Shown here in pieces: positions 34,918 to 43,697 of a DNA stretch of 64,000 nucleotides. The position numbers were made by a program, and so were the translations under genes. The DNA comes from Isoptericola jiangsuensis. Its GTDB lineage: Bacteria; Actinomycetota; Actinomycetes; Actinomycetales; Cellulomonadaceae. A model generated the notes under the pieces. That model had not been told where the DNA came from, searched no databases, and saw only the letters and a list, made by a program, of their open reading frames with translations. Within the stretch, counting starts at the first letter, position 1, and each line of letters opens with the position of its first letter. The stretch lies in NCBI RefSeq assembly GCF_002563715.1, contig NZ_PDJJ01000001.1, positions 1,612,001-1,676,000 of the forward strand, written 5' to 3'.

Positions 34918-36083
34918 GCCGGCCACCGAGGTCGCCGCTGGACCGCGTCAGGCGCCGGCTCGGCGCGGCCGCCGCCGTCCTCGTGGCGCTGGTGGTCGTG
35001 GCGGTCGTGGCGACCGTCGGGTCGCTGAGGCTGCTGACGGCGAACGCGGACGTCGACGCCCTCGAGGCGGTGCGGCTGTGGAACGAGGCGCTGCTCGTGG
35101 TGGTCGCGGTGCTCGCGATCGCGATGGCGGTGCTCGGGCTGCTGGTGTGGCGGCTCCTGCGCCAGGAGATCTCCGTGCCGCTGGCGCGGCTGGCGCACGA
35201 GGTGCGGGCGGCCAGCACGGGCGACCACGGCCACGAGATCCCCGCGGTGGGCTCGGGCGAGGTGGCGTCGCTGGCGCAGGACGTCGAGCAGATGCGACGC
35301 GAGCTGGTCGCGCAGGTGGAGGACGCGCGGGCCGCGCACCAGGAGGTCGAGGAGGCGCACGACCGGCTGCGCCGCCAGGCCGCGGAGCTCGAGCGCTCCA
35401 ACCGTGACCTGGAGCAGTTCGCCTACGTCGCGTCCCACGACCTGCAGGAGCCCCTGCGCAAGGTCGCCAGCTTCACGCAGCTCCTCCAGAAGCGGTACGG
35501 CAACCAGCTCGACGACCGGGCGGACCAGTACATCGCGTTCGCCGTGGACGGTGCCCACCGCATGCAGCGGCTCATCCAGGACCTGCTGAGCTTCTCGCGC
35601 GTGGGCCGCTCGGGGCGTCCGCCGGAGCCGGTCCCGCTGGAGGACGTGCTCGCCGGGGTCCTGCACGACCTGGAGGAGCGCGCCACCGACCGCGGCGCCA
35701 CCATCACGCACGACCCGCTGCCGGTGGTGTCGGGCGACCGGGGGCTCCTGGCCATGCTGCTGACGAACGTCGTGGGGAACGCGCTGAAGTTCGCGCACCC
35801 GGACCGGCCGCCGCAGGTGCACCTGACCGCGGTGCGCACCGAGGGGCCGGCGGGCGACCTGTGGGAGGTGTCGTGCACCGACAACGGCATCGGCATCGAC
35901 CCGCAGTACGCCGAACGGGTCTTCGTGATCTTCCAGCGGCTGCACCCCAAGGAGGTCTACACGGGCACGGGGATCGGGCTCGCCCTGGTCAAGCGTGTCG
36001 TGGAGCACCACGGCGGGCGGGTGTGGGTGGAGTCCTCGACGGGGCCGGGCACGACCGTCCGCTGGACCCTCCCCGCCGCATAG
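34914..36083 (+). CDS. Membrane sensor histidine kinase with HAMP and phytochrome-type HisKA
   Basis: A 389-residue kinase. Two membrane helices (about residues 17-40 and 57-80) flank a loop of only about 18 residues, so there is no extracytoplasmic sensor domain. A HAMP linker (81-135) and coiled coil (about 130-165) precede the HisKA dimerisation helix [20 protein letters not shown], whose His175 should be phosphorylated. The HATPase domain shows [10 protein letters not shown] (N box), DNGIGID (G1) and [18 protein letters not shown] (G2). I chose the GTG at 34914, which overlaps the upstream stop. It probably phosphorylates the receivers encoded on both sides. Confidence 0.92.
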   Translation: MSRPPRSPLDRVRRRLGAAAAVLVALVVVAVVATVGSLRLLTANADVDALEAVRLWNEALLVVVAVLAIAMAVLGLLVWRLLRQEISVPLARLAHEVRAASTGDHGHEIPAVGSGEVASLAQDVEQMRRELVAQVEDARAAHQEVEEAHDRLRRQAAELERSNRDLEQFAYVASHDLQEPLRKVASFTQLLQKRYGNQLDDRADQYIAFAVDGAHRMQRLIQDLLSFSRVGRSGRPPEPVPLEDVLAGVLHDLEERATDRGATITHDPLPVVSGDRGLLAMLLTNVVGNALKFAHPDRPPQVHLTAVRTEGPAGDLWEVSCTDNGIGIDPQYAERVFVIFQRLHPKEVYTGTGIGLALVKRVVEHHGGRVWVESSTGPGTTVRWTLPAA

Positions 36084-36093
36084 GGTGGTGGCC
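36081..36093 (+). promoter_or_regulatory. Possible leaderless promoter of the receiver-only regulator
   Basis: TAGGGT at 36081-36086 begins with the stop codon of the kinase gene and lies seven bases before the ATG at 36094. It could give the small regulator independent expression. The same stretch contains GGTGG, so a weak ribosome-binding role is an alternative. Confidence 0.4.
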
Positions 36094-36537
36094 ATGACCC
36101 AGCAGCAGCAGGCCGGCATCGAGGTCCTCCTGGTGGAGGACGACCCGGGCGACGTGCTCATGACGCGGGAGGCGTTCGAGGAGCACAAGGTCGCCAACCG
36201 CCTGTGGGTGGTCTCCGACGGCGTGAGCGCGCTGGAGTTCCTGCGCCGCGAGGGGGAGCACGCGGACCGCCCGACGCCGGACCTCATCCTGCTGGACCTC
36301 AACCTGCCGCGCATGGACGGCCGGGAGGTGCTCGCCGAGGTCAAGGGCGACCCTGCCCTGCGGCACATCCCGGTGGTGGTGCTGACGACGTCGGAGGCGG
36401 AGGAGGACGTGCTGCGCTCGTACTCCCTGCACGCCAACGCGTACGTGACGAAGCCGGTCGACTTCGAGCGGTTCATCCGGGTCGTGCAGCAGATCGACGA
36501 CTTCTTCGTCTCGGTGGTGCGGCTCCCGCACCGGTGA
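36094..36537 (+). CDS. Single-domain response regulator (Rcp1-like)
   Basis: A 147-residue CheY-fold receiver without output domain. The pocket reads [17 protein letters not shown], phospho-acceptor Asp68 lies in [13 protein letters not shown], Thr-Thr follows in [13 protein letters not shown], and Lys in [11 protein letters not shown]. The PGD after the acidic pair and the extended alpha-4 region are typical of Rcp1, the partner of cyanobacterial phytochrome kinases. With the flanking kinase it forms a phosphorelay or phosphate sink. It starts ten bases after the kinase stop. Confidence 0.93.
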   Translation: MTQQQQAGIEVLLVEDDPGDVLMTREAFEEHKVANRLWVVSDGVSALEFLRREGEHADRPTPDLILLDLNLPRMDGREVLAEVKGDPALRHIPVVVLTTSEAEEDVLRSYSLHANAYVTKPVDFERFIRVVQQIDDFFVSVVRLPHR

Positions 36538-36622
36538 GCACCGGCCGGGATGATCCACGGGCCCGGCGTGGTTGTCGCGACCACGGGGTGTCCGCCCCGC
36601 GCAGGGCGAACGAGGAGGAACG

Positions 36623-37546
36623 GTGCTGGACCCCCAGGGGATCATCGACGTCGACGGCGAGGCCGTGGAGCGCACGCTGGGTGCGGCGTCCGCCGGGCCG
36701 GGGCCCGTGCTCCTGCACGCGCTGCGGGGGTTCGTCGACGCGGGCAGCGCCGGTGAGATCGCCGCGGACCACCTGCTGGAGCGGTTCTCCGCGACGCGGC
36801 TGGCGACGTTCGACGCGGACCAGCTCGTGGATTACCGGTCGCTGCGACCGGTGATGACGTTCGACGCCGACCGCTGGGCGACCTACGACGCGCCGTCGCT
36901 GGTGGTCGACCACCTGGCGGACGCCGAGGGCACGGGGTTCCTGCTGCTGCACGGCACGGAGCCGGACCTGCAGTGGGAGCGGGCCGTCGCGGCGGTGCGC
37001 TCTCTGGTCGAGCGGCTCGACGTGTCCCTGACGATCGGTCTGCACGGCATCCCGATGGGCGTGCCGCACACGCGGCCGCTGTCGCTGACGGCGCACGCGA
37101 CGCGGGAGGGCCTGGTGGAGGACTACACGTCGTTCTTCGGCCGGGTCCAGGTCCCGGGCTCGTTCGCGGCGCTGCTGGAGCACCGCCTCGGGGCGACCGA
37201 GCACGACGCGATGGGCATCACGGTGCACGTGCCGCACTACCTGGCGCAGTCGCGGTACGTCCCGGCGGCCGTGGTGGGCCTGGAGCACGTGGAGAAGGCG
37301 ACGGGGCTCGCCCTGGACACCGGCCTGCTGGCCGAGCCGGCCGCGCAGGCGCGCACGGAGGTCGCCGAGCTCGTGGCCGAGAACGAGGAGGTCGCCGCCG
37401 TGGTGCGCCGTCTCGAGGAGCAGTACGACGCGTTCACCCGTTCGGTGGGCCGCCCGGACCTGCTCGCACAGGAGGGTCCGCTGCCGACGGCGGACGAGCT
37501 GGGCGCCGAGTTCGAGCGGTTCCTGGCCCAGCGCGAGGACGACTGA
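36623..37546 (+). CDS. PAC2-family protein
   Basis: A 307-residue soluble protein of the PAC2 family (related to eukaryotic proteasome assembly chaperone 2). The core includes [24 protein letters not shown] near residue 30, [41 protein letters not shown], and [35 protein letters not shown]. The last 60 residues are helical and acidic. Its biochemical role in bacteria is not settled; some actinobacterial members were proposed in proteasome or ATP-grasp contexts. The GTG at 36623 has a strong GAGGAGGAA site. No proteasome genes are in the window. Confidence 0.88.
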   Translation: MLDPQGIIDVDGEAVERTLGAASAGPGPVLLHALRGFVDAGSAGEIAADHLLERFSATRLATFDADQLVDYRSLRPVMTFDADRWATYDAPSLVVDHLADAEGTGFLLLHGTEPDLQWERAVAAVRSLVERLDVSLTIGLHGIPMGVPHTRPLSLTAHATREGLVEDYTSFFGRVQVPGSFAALLEHRLGATEHDAMGITVHVPHYLAQSRYVPAAVVGLEHVEKATGLALDTGLLAEPAAQARTEVAELVAENEEVAAVVRRLEEQYDAFTRSVGRPDLLAQEGPLPTADELGAEFERFLAQREDD

Positions 37547-37739
37547 CCCGGTCGGGACCCGCGCCGCACGCCGGGCGCCCCGCGACGTCCGGGCGTCTTC
37601 CGTGCAATGCGACGTGGCGCGTGCCACACTGGCGCCGTTGCACCGGCGGCGCGCGCACGGACCTGCGTCGACGTCGCGGTGCGACGGCGGGAGGGCGCCG
37701 TGTCCTCCCGCGCACCGTACGGAGCACCGAAGGATCAGC
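37547..37739 (+). promoter_or_regulatory. Upstream leader of the cold-shock gene with nested inverted repeats
   Basis: The 193-base gap contains GTGCAA (37602-37607) opposed by TTGCAC (37638-37643), with GTGGC and GCCAC nested inside. This may fold as an RNA leader or serve as an operator. A good AAGGA site precedes the ATG. No -35/-10 pair is convincing. Confidence 0.35.
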
Positions 37740-37943
37740 ATGGCGCAGGGTTCAGTGAAGTGGTTCAACTCCGAGAAGGGCTACGGGTTCATCGCCCAGG
37801 ACGGCGGCGGTGCCGACGTCTTCGTCCACTACTCGGCGATCCAGTCCCAGGGCTACCGCACCCTCGAGGAGGGTCAGGCGGTCGAGTTCGAGATCACGCA
37901 GGGCCCGAAGGGTCCGCAGGCGGAGCAGGTCGTCCCGCTCTGA
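37740..37943 (+). CDS. Cold-shock protein, CspA family
   Basis: A 67-residue single OB-fold protein that binds single-stranded RNA and DNA and melts secondary structure. It has RNP1 (KGYGFIAQ) and RNP2 (VFVHYSAI), and the standard start [14 protein letters not shown]. Length is exactly that of the family. In-frame codons upstream are part of the leader, not the protein. A long leader is usual for cold-shock genes, and a stem-loop follows. Confidence 0.96.
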   Translation: MAQGSVKWFNSEKGYGFIAQDGGGADVFVHYSAIQSQGYRTLEEGQAVEFEITQGPKGPQAEQVVPL

Positions 37944-37950
37944 CGTGAGC

Positions 37951-37992
37951 CGCACCGCAGGCCGCTCCCGGCGCCCCGGGGGCGGCCTGCGG
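37951..37992 (+). terminator. Stem-loop after the cold-shock gene
   Basis: Arms 37955-37969 and 37978-37992 pair over 15 bases, including one G-U pair, around an 8-base loop. It starts about ten bases after the stop codon and also faces the convergent gene ending at 38052. Confidence 0.7.
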
Positions 37993-38051
37993 CGTTCCCG
38001 GGCCCGGTCGTCCCGTGGCCCGGGCGTCCGCGGGTCGGACCCGGGGCGAGG

Positions 38052-38966
38052 TCACGGCAGGGGCTGGGCCGTGCCCACGAACCGGGCGAGCTCGGCACCG
38101 GCGAGCAGCGTGACGGGGACCGCCAGGGACCGCAGCGCCCGCCCGAGGCGCACGTCGAGCAGGTCGACCGTGCCGGGGTCGTCCGCCGGGTCGTCCGACC
38201 CGCGCGGGTCCGGTCGCTCGGGGACGGGCGTGACGCCCGCCAGCACGACGTTGCCGTAGCGGCGACCCTTGAGGACGCCGGGCTCGGCGACGACCGCGAG
38301 CCGGCCCTGCGCCACGGCACCGGGCCCCAGGGCCTGCGCGAAGGACGCCGCCTCGCGCCGCACGGTGGTCAGCGGGGGCCGGTCCGCGCAGTTCGCGAGG
38401 ACCAGGCCGCCGGGACGCAGCGCGGCCGCGCACGCCGCCGCGAAGGCGGTGCCGGTGAGGTGCGCGGGCGTCGCGTCGCCCGCGAAGGCGTCCCGCACGA
38501 CGACGTCGGCGCGGCCCGCGGGGAGCGTCGCCAGCACGGCGGCGGCGTCACCGGCGCGCAGCCGCAGCGCGGGGGACCGCGGCAGGTCGAACCACTCGCG
38601 CACCAGCGTGAGGAGCCGGGCGTCGACGTCGACGCCGAGCTGGCGCGAGCCCGGGCGGGCGTGCTCGACCTGGCGCGGCAGGGCGCAGCCGGCGGCGCCG
38701 AGGTGGACGGCGCGCACCGGGCCCGGCGGGAGCAGCTCGACGACGGCCGCCATCTGCTGGAGGTACTCGAACGCGAGGAAGCCGGGGTCGTCCAGGTCGA
38801 GGCAGGAGCTCGGCACGCCGTTGACGTGCAGCGTCACCCGGCGCGGGGCGTCGGGGTCGGTCTCGACGCGGGCGGTGCCGGTGTCGACGGGGACGTCGCC
38901 CTCGGGCAGTGTCGGTGCCGGCGAGGACGATCGGTCCTGGCGGGTGCTGCGAGCGCGTCGGGCCAT
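38052..38966 (-). CDS. Spermidine-synthase-like methyltransferase-fold protein
   Basis: A 304-residue protein with the Rossmann fold of spermidine synthases. The nucleotide-binding region reads VRAVHLGAAGCALPRQVEHARPGSRQLGVDVD, and the later acidic strand reads RADVVVRDAFAGDATPAHLTGTAF. True spermidine synthases have a D-S-x-DP loop with a catalytic Asp at that point; here the sequence is RDAFAGDATP, so polyamine synthesis is unlikely. The first 35 residues are disordered and basic. The ATG at 38966 is six bases after a GAGGAT box. It is divergent from the HEPN-dinB operon; the function is unknown. Confidence 0.82.
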   Translation of the reverse strand: MARRARSTRQDRSSSPAPTLPEGDVPVDTGTARVETDPDAPRRVTLHVNGVPSSCLDLDDPGFLAFEYLQQMAAVVELLPPGPVRAVHLGAAGCALPRQVEHARPGSRQLGVDVDARLLTLVREWFDLPRSPALRLRAGDAAAVLATLPAGRADVVVRDAFAGDATPAHLTGTAFAAACAAALRPGGLVLANCADRPPLTTVRREAASFAQALGPGAVAQGRLAVVAEPGVLKGRRYGNVVLAGVTPVPERPDPRGSDDPADDPGTVDLLDVRLGRALRSLAVPVTLLAGAELARFVGTAQPLP

Positions 38967-38993
38967 GGGTCCATCCTCTCGTGCCCCGCGACC

Positions 38994-39022
38994 TTGACAG
39001 GATCGAACAGGTGTTCGACGAT
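38994..39022 (+). promoter_or_regulatory. SOS promoter of the HEPN-dinB operon (perfect LexA box)
   Basis: TCGAACAGGTGTTCGA at 39003-39018 matches the LexA consensus TCGAAC-N4-GTTCGA at every position. It fills the spacer between a perfect -35, TTGACA (38994-38999), and a weak -10, GACGAT (39017-39022), 17 bases apart. LexA binding would occlude polymerase completely. Confidence 0.9.
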
Positions 39023-39061
39023 GGACCGGCGGGGCCGTGGTGCCCCGGCAGGAGGTGGGAG

Positions 39062-39496
39062 ATGCCGTACCGAGGTGGGGCCCCGGTGCCCGAGCGGGTC
39101 CAGCGGTTGCTGGCCCGCGCCGACGCCGAGCTGGCCGCGGCCGTGCAGGCGACCGACCCGGGCGACCGGTTCGTCCACGCCCACCTGGCCGCCCTGCGGT
39201 CCGCCGCGGCGGTCGTGGCGCTCCACGACGGCGCCGTCGCCCGGGGTCGGGCGCGTCCGGTGTGGGAGCTGCTGTCCCGGGTGGAGCCGGAGCTGGCGGC
39301 CTGGAGCGTCTACTTCGCGTCGGGCGCCCGGCTGCGCTCGGCGGTCGACGCCGGACGGTCCGCCGACGTGCCCGCGGTCCGGGCGGACGAGCTGCTGGCC
39401 TGCGCCGAGGACTTCCGTGACGAGGTCGGTCTGCGGGTCGACCCGCAGGCCGGCTTCGCCGCCCCTGCGTCGGTGGCGAGGTCCGCGGCCTCATGA
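39062..39496 (+). CDS. SAV_6107-family HEPN domain protein
   Basis: A 144-residue all-helical protein of the SAV_6107 HEPN family, common in actinobacteria before dinB. The segment RFVHAHLAALRSAAAVVALHDGAV (about residues 35-60) contains an R-x4-H arrangement, but the residue after Arg is Phe, not the polar residue of the catalytic HEPN RNase motif, so nuclease activity is uncertain. The ATG at 39062 has GGAGGTGGGAG upstream. It overlaps dinB by four bases (ATGA) and shares its SOS promoter, so it should act in the damage response, perhaps with the polymerase. No toxin-antitoxin partner is visible. Confidence 0.85.
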   Translation: MPYRGGAPVPERVQRLLARADAELAAAVQATDPGDRFVHAHLAALRSAAAVVALHDGAVARGRARPVWELLSRVEPELAAWSVYFASGARLRSAVDAGRSADVPAVRADELLACAEDFRDEVGLRVDPQAGFAAPASVARSAAS

Positions 39497-40755
39497 GCCG
39501 CGGCCCCCGGGCCGAGTCCGCCCGGCGCGACTGGGGCTCCGACGAGGAGGGCGCCGGGGTCCTGCACGTGGACATGGACGCGTTCTTCGCCTCGGTGGAG
39601 CTCGCGCGCCGGCCCGAGCTGCGGGGCCTGCCGGTGATCGTCGGCGGGAGGGAGCGCGGCGTCGTGCTCGCCGCGACCTACGAGGCCCGTGCGTTCGGCG
39701 TGCGCTCCGCGATGCCGATGTCCCACGCGCTGGCCCGGTGCCCCCAGGCGGTCGTCGTGCGACCCGACCACGCGGCGTACCGGGACGTGTCCCGGGGGGT
39801 GATGGAGATCCTGGGCGAGGTCACGGCCGTGGTGGAGCAGGTCTCCGTCGACGAGGCCTTCCTCGACGTGACCGGCGCGCGCCGCCGGCTCGGTCTGCCC
39901 AGCGAGATCGGCGCCGCCCTGCGCGAGCGCGTCCGCGCGGAGCACGGCATCACCTGCTCGGTCGGCATCGGCCGCAACAAGCTCGTCGCGAAGCTCGCCT
40001 CGACCCACGCCAAGCCGGACGGGCTCCTGCTGGTCCCGCGCGACGCCACCGTCGACTTCCTCCGCTCGCTGCCGGTGGGGGCGCTGTGGGGCGTGGGGGA
40101 GAAGACCGAGCAGGTGCTCGCCCGGTGGGGCGTCACCACCGTCGCCGAGCTGGCCGACACCGACGTCGACGTGCTGCGCGCCGCGGTCGGCCCGGTGACC
40201 GGTGCCCATCTGCACGACCTGGCGTGGGGCCGTGACCCGCGCCCTGTCGTCGCGGGCCGGGCGGAGCGCTCCGTCGGCGCCGAGTCGACGTTCGAGCAGG
40301 ACGTGCGCGACCTCGACGAGGTCGCGCGCCGCCTGCGCGCGCTGAGCGACCGGGTCGCCGGCCGGATGCGACGCCACGGGGTGGTGGCCCGCACGGTGGC
40401 CCTCAAGGTGCGCACCAGCGACTTCCGCACGCTGACGCGTTCCCGGACCCTGCCCGTGCCCACGGACGTCGCCCAGGAGCTCTACGCGACCGCGCGGGAC
40501 CTCCTCGGCGCGGTCGACCTGCGGGGTCTGCCGGTGCGGCTCGTCGGGGTGCGCGGGGAGAACCTGCGCGAACGCTCGACGCTGGCCACGCAGCCCAGCA
40601 TCTTCGACGTCGACGACCCCCGCCCGACCGCCCGCCGGGACGCCGAGGTGGCGGTCGACGCGGTGCGGGAGCGGTTCGGCCACGGCGCGATCGGGCTGGG
40701 GGCCTCGTCACACCCGTCCTCGACTACCGCCAGGGGCGCCGCGGGCATATCCTAG
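39493..40755 (+). CDS. dinB: Translesion DNA polymerase IV (DinB)
   Basis: A 420-residue Y-family polymerase that copies damaged DNA with low fidelity. Palm and finger motifs are LHVDMDAFFASVEL (metal Asp and the Phe-Phe steric gate, near residue 30), VVLAATYEARAFGVRSAMPM, QVSVDEAFLDVTG (catalytic Asp-Glu) and SVGIGRNKLVAKLAS. A helix-hairpin-helix thumb (LWGVGEKTEQVLARWGVTTVAEL) and little finger follow. The last 20 residues lack a clear beta-clamp motif; the nearest candidate is STLATQPSIFDVD. It is the second gene of the SOS operon. Confidence 0.95.
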   Translation: MSRGPRAESARRDWGSDEEGAGVLHVDMDAFFASVELARRPELRGLPVIVGGRERGVVLAATYEARAFGVRSAMPMSHALARCPQAVVVRPDHAAYRDVSRGVMEILGEVTAVVEQVSVDEAFLDVTGARRRLGLPSEIGAALRERVRAEHGITCSVGIGRNKLVAKLASTHAKPDGLLLVPRDATVDFLRSLPVGALWGVGEKTEQVLARWGVTTVAELADTDVDVLRAAVGPVTGAHLHDLAWGRDPRPVVAGRAERSVGAESTFEQDVRDLDEVARRLRALSDRVAGRMRRHGVVARTVALKVRTSDFRTLTRSRTLPVPTDVAQELYATARDLLGAVDLRGLPVRLVGVRGENLRERSTLATQPSIFDVDDPRPTARRDAEVAVDAVRERFGHGAIGLGASSHPSSTTARGAAGIS

Positions 40756-40792
40756 GAGGACGTCAGTAGCCACAGCGAGATCGGGGGGCCCG

Positions 40793-41203
40793 ATGCCTCT
40801 GTCGGAGTACGAGCAGCGCGTGCTGGAGCAGATGGAGCGCGCGCTGGAGAGCGACGACCCCCGGCTGGCCACCACGCTCCAGCGGTCACGTCGCCGTTCA
40901 CCGCTGCGTTTCGTCCTCGCCGGGATCGGCGTGGTGCTCGGTCTGCTCCTGCTGGTCGTCGGCGTCGCCACGCAGCAGACGTGGCTCGGCGTGGTCGGGT
41001 TCGCCCTCATGTTCGCGGGTGTGGCCACGGCGTTCGCCGCGCCGCGGTCGCGGGGGCCGCAGGGCACGGTGCGACCCGACGGCAGCGTCGCGCCGCACGG
41101 GCACACCTCCGCCCCGCACCGCCCGGCGAAGGCCAAGAGCAGCGGCGGCTTCATGAACCGCCTCGAGGAGCGCTGGGACAAGCGCCGCCAGCAGGACCGC
41201 TGA
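40793..41203 (+). CDS. DUF3040 membrane protein
   Basis: A 136-residue protein. An N-terminal amphipathic helix (MPLSEYEQRVLEQMERALESDDPRLA) is the DUF3040 hallmark. Two membrane helices follow (about residues 39-60 and 65-84), then a hydrophilic, basic C-terminus. The family is restricted to actinobacteria and often stands upstream of mraZ and the cell-wall cluster, as here with the transglutaminase operon in between. Function is unknown. A TATCCT box overlaps the dinB end near 40748, so it can have its own promoter. Confidence 0.88.
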   Translation: MPLSEYEQRVLEQMERALESDDPRLATTLQRSRRRSPLRFVLAGIGVVLGLLLLVVGVATQQTWLGVVGFALMFAGVATAFAAPRSRGPQGTVRPDGSVAPHGHTSAPHRPAKAKSSGGFMNRLEERWDKRRQQDR

Positions 41204-41251
41204 CCTCGCCCACCGCGCCGACCGACGAGGACCGGCGCGGCGGGTCAGACC

Positions 41252-41294
41252 ACGCGGAACGGCCGCCACCCGAGGGGTGGCGGCCGTTCCGCGT
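41252..41294. terminator. Bidirectional 20-bp stem-loop between DUF3040 and the transglutaminase operon
   Basis: Arms 41252-41271 and 41275-41294 pair perfectly over 20 bases around the 3-base loop GAG. Both flanking transcripts converge here. No T run is present. Confidence 0.82.
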
Positions 41295-41390
41295 ACCTCC
41301 GGGACCGGCCGTCACGAGTCGGGCGGCCCGTGCGCTGCCCGTCACCGCGGTGCGGTCGAGCAGGCAGAGCAGGCACTGAGCCCCGTCCGG

Positions 41391-43697
41391 TCAGGAGCGA
41401 CGCAGCAGCCGTCCGAGCCAGGCGCGCGGGCCGCGCCGGGCCGACCCGCCCTGGGCGAGAGCGTCGACGACGGCGTCGGCGATCTCCCCGAGGTCGACCT
41501 CCTCGGGCTCGACCTCGGTCCCGTCCTCGACGTGCGGGGCGGGCGGCGGCGCGTAGCGGGCGTCCTCCACGGCGGAGCTGAGCCGTTCCAGCCCGTCCCG
41601 CACCTCGGCGGACGGCCGGTCGCCCCGCGCGGCGACGACGGCGTCGACCACGGCCTGGGGCGCCTGCCGCGGTGTCGTCGCCGGCGGGAGGTGGATGCCG
41701 TCCCGGGCCAGCGACCGCACGACCCGGCCCCAGGCCTCCTCGGCGTCGGGCGGGCCGTCGGCCCGGCGTCGCCGGGTCAGGAGCAGCGCGGCGCCCGCCG
41801 CCGCGAGGACCACGACCGCGACGACGCCGCCGACGACCCACGGCCGCTCCGGGTTCCGGGACGTCGTCGGTGCGGTGGCGGCCGCCGACCCCGTCGGGGT
41901 CGGCTCGGTCGCCGCCCGGGTGGGCGGCACCTCCTGCACCCCGGTGGGGACCGGCTGGGGCGACGCGCCGGGCGCGGCGTCCCCGCGGGCCGGCTCCGTG
42001 TACTCGGGCGGCGGACCGGTCTGCACGGACGGCGTCGGCTCGAACCGCACCCATCCGACGCCCGCGAAGTACAGCTCGGGCCAGGCGTGGGAGTCCTGAC
42101 CGGTGACCTGGAACACCTGCGTGTCGTCGTCCTGCGTGGGCGCCTCGACGGCCTCGCCGGGCAGGAACCCGACGCCGAGCCGCGCGGGGATCCCGAGCGT
42201 GCGCGCCATCACCGTCATCGTGGTGGCGAACTGGACGCAGTAGCCGGTCCGGTGCTGCAGGAAGTCCCACACGGGGTCACCGGTGCCGCCGCGGGGGAGC
42301 TCGGTGGCGTAGGTGAACCGTGACGGGTCGCGCAGCCACCGCTGGAGCACCACGGCCTGGTCGTACGCCGTGCCCGCGTCGCCCACGACCTCGCGCGCGA
42401 GGTCCGCGACATCGTCGGCGTGCTCGGTGGCGGGGACCTCCAGGTAGGCGTCCACGGCGGTGCCGGCCCCGGCCTCGCGGAGCCGGTCGGGTCCGAGCTC
42501 GCGGGCCCGCACCGTGAGCGTGTAGCTGGCGGCGGGGTCGGTGCGGTCGCCGACGACCTCGTCGCGGACGGGGTCGTAGCCCCACGTGCCGTCGACGGTG
42601 ACGGCGCGGGGCTCGACGGCGACGGGCAGCTGGTCCTCGCGCAGGGAGCCCACGGTGACGGTGACGGAGCGAGGGGCGTCCAGGCCGCGCGCGTCCAGGT
42701 CCTCGGGCCACAGGAGGTCGTCGGGGGCGAAGGCCTCGCCGGCACGCTCGTCGCCGCGCTGCCAGCGCCGGCCGTCGAACGCGGACGCCGTGTAGGTGCG
42801 CAGCGGGCCGACGCCCTCCTCGGGCGCGGTGTAGGTCAGGACGACCTCGCCCGACCTCTCGGTGAGGCTGCCCAGGACGTCGAGGTCCTCGGCGAGCTGG
42901 ATCGCGTCGCCGGAGGTGGTGAACGCCTGGTACCAGGCGCCCGCATAGCCGGGCAGGGCGGAGGAGGCGCTCGCCACGGCCCCGGCGACGAGCGCCACGA
43001 CGACCGCGGTGGCCGAGGTCAGCACGGCGCGGGAGCGCTCGGCGCGCCGGACGGCGCCCGGCGGTCGGGTCGCGGGCGCCGTGCGCGGCGGGGGCACGGT
43101 GAGGAGCAGCAGCAGGGCGGCCACGACGACCACGAAGACGGCGCGCGGCACGTCCCCGACCAGGACGAGCGGCGGTGCCCACAGGGCCAGCAGGGGCAGG
43201 CCGGCGGCGGCGTGCCAGTGCAGCCCGCCGACGAGGAGGTCGGCGAGCAGCAGCACGGCCAGGGCACCGCCCACCACGAGCAGGGCCAGGGGGAGCGTGC
43301 CGGGCACGGGCGCGACCTCCGCGCGCACGATCTCGCCCGCCTCGCCGAGCCGGGCGACGAGCCGCTCCGCGTGCTCGGGACCGACGACGAGGTCCGGGTC
43401 GGAGGTGGGCGAGCCGTACCGGGACAGCAGGAACCAGCCGGTGACGACGACCCCCGCGAGGGTCGGCAGCACGGCACCGCCGCCCGCCTCGCCCCGCCGC
43501 CGGGCCCGCGAGTCGAGGACGCAGCGGACCGCGCACGTGGTCGCGGCGACGACCGCCACGCCGACCAGGCCCTCACGGACCCACGGACCCGGCAGGACGA
43601 CGGTGGTGAGCGCCAGCATCGAGGCGCCGACGGCCACCGCCACCAGGACGGCGGCGGCGACGACGCGGGCCAGGGGGCCGGCGTGCGCGGGGATCAT
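41391..43697 (-). CDS. Membrane transglutaminase-like protease/cross-linker (TgpA family)
   Basis: A 768-residue membrane protein. About six N-terminal helices (within residues 1-260) are followed by an extracytoplasmic papain-like transglutaminase domain with catalytic Cys487 (RTGYCVQFATTMTVMAR), His in GQDSHAWPELYF and Glu/Asp in WVRFEPTPS. A Pro/Thr-rich linker, one further helix (WVVGGVVAVVVLAAAGAALLL) and a cytoplasmic tail with a DUF4129-like region follow. Substrate is unknown. The ATG overlaps the DUF58 stop (ATGA at 43694-43697). With DUF58 and MoxR it forms the widespread operon thought to assemble or remodel envelope proteins. Confidence 0.9.
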   Translation of the reverse strand: MIPAHAGPLARVVAAAVLVAVAVGASMLALTTVVLPGPWVREGLVGVAVVAATTCAVRCVLDSRARRRGEAGGGAVLPTLAGVVVTGWFLLSRYGSPTSDPDLVVGPEHAERLVARLGEAGEIVRAEVAPVPGTLPLALLVVGGALAVLLLADLLVGGLHWHAAAGLPLLALWAPPLVLVGDVPRAVFVVVVAALLLLLTVPPPRTAPATRPPGAVRRAERSRAVLTSATAVVVALVAGAVASASSALPGYAGAWYQAFTTSGDAIQLAEDLDVLGSLTERSGEVVLTYTAPEEGVGPLRTYTASAFDGRRWQRGDERAGEAFAPDDLLWPEDLDARGLDAPRSVTVTVGSLREDQLPVAVEPRAVTVDGTWGYDPVRDEVVGDRTDPAASYTLTVRARELGPDRLREAGAGTAVDAYLEVPATEHADDVADLAREVVGDAGTAYDQAVVLQRWLRDPSRFTYATELPRGGTGDPVWDFLQHRTGYCVQFATTMTVMARTLGIPARLGVGFLPGEAVEAPTQDDDTQVFQVTGQDSHAWPELYFAGVGWVRFEPTPSVQTGPPPEYTEPARGDAAPGASPQPVPTGVQEVPPTRAATEPTPTGSAAATAPTTSRNPERPWVVGGVVAVVVLAAAGAALLLTRRRRADGPPDAEEAWGRVVRSLARDGIHLPPATTPRQAPQAVVDAVVAARGDRPSAEVRDGLERLSSAVEDARYAPPPAPHVEDGTEVEPEEVDLGEIADAVVDALAQGGSARRGPRAWLGRLLRRS

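Noticed and set aside
37602-37739. In-frame N-terminal extension of the cold-shock protein
   Set aside because: Cold-shock proteins start at the MAQGSVKWF position; the preceding codons are leader sequence.
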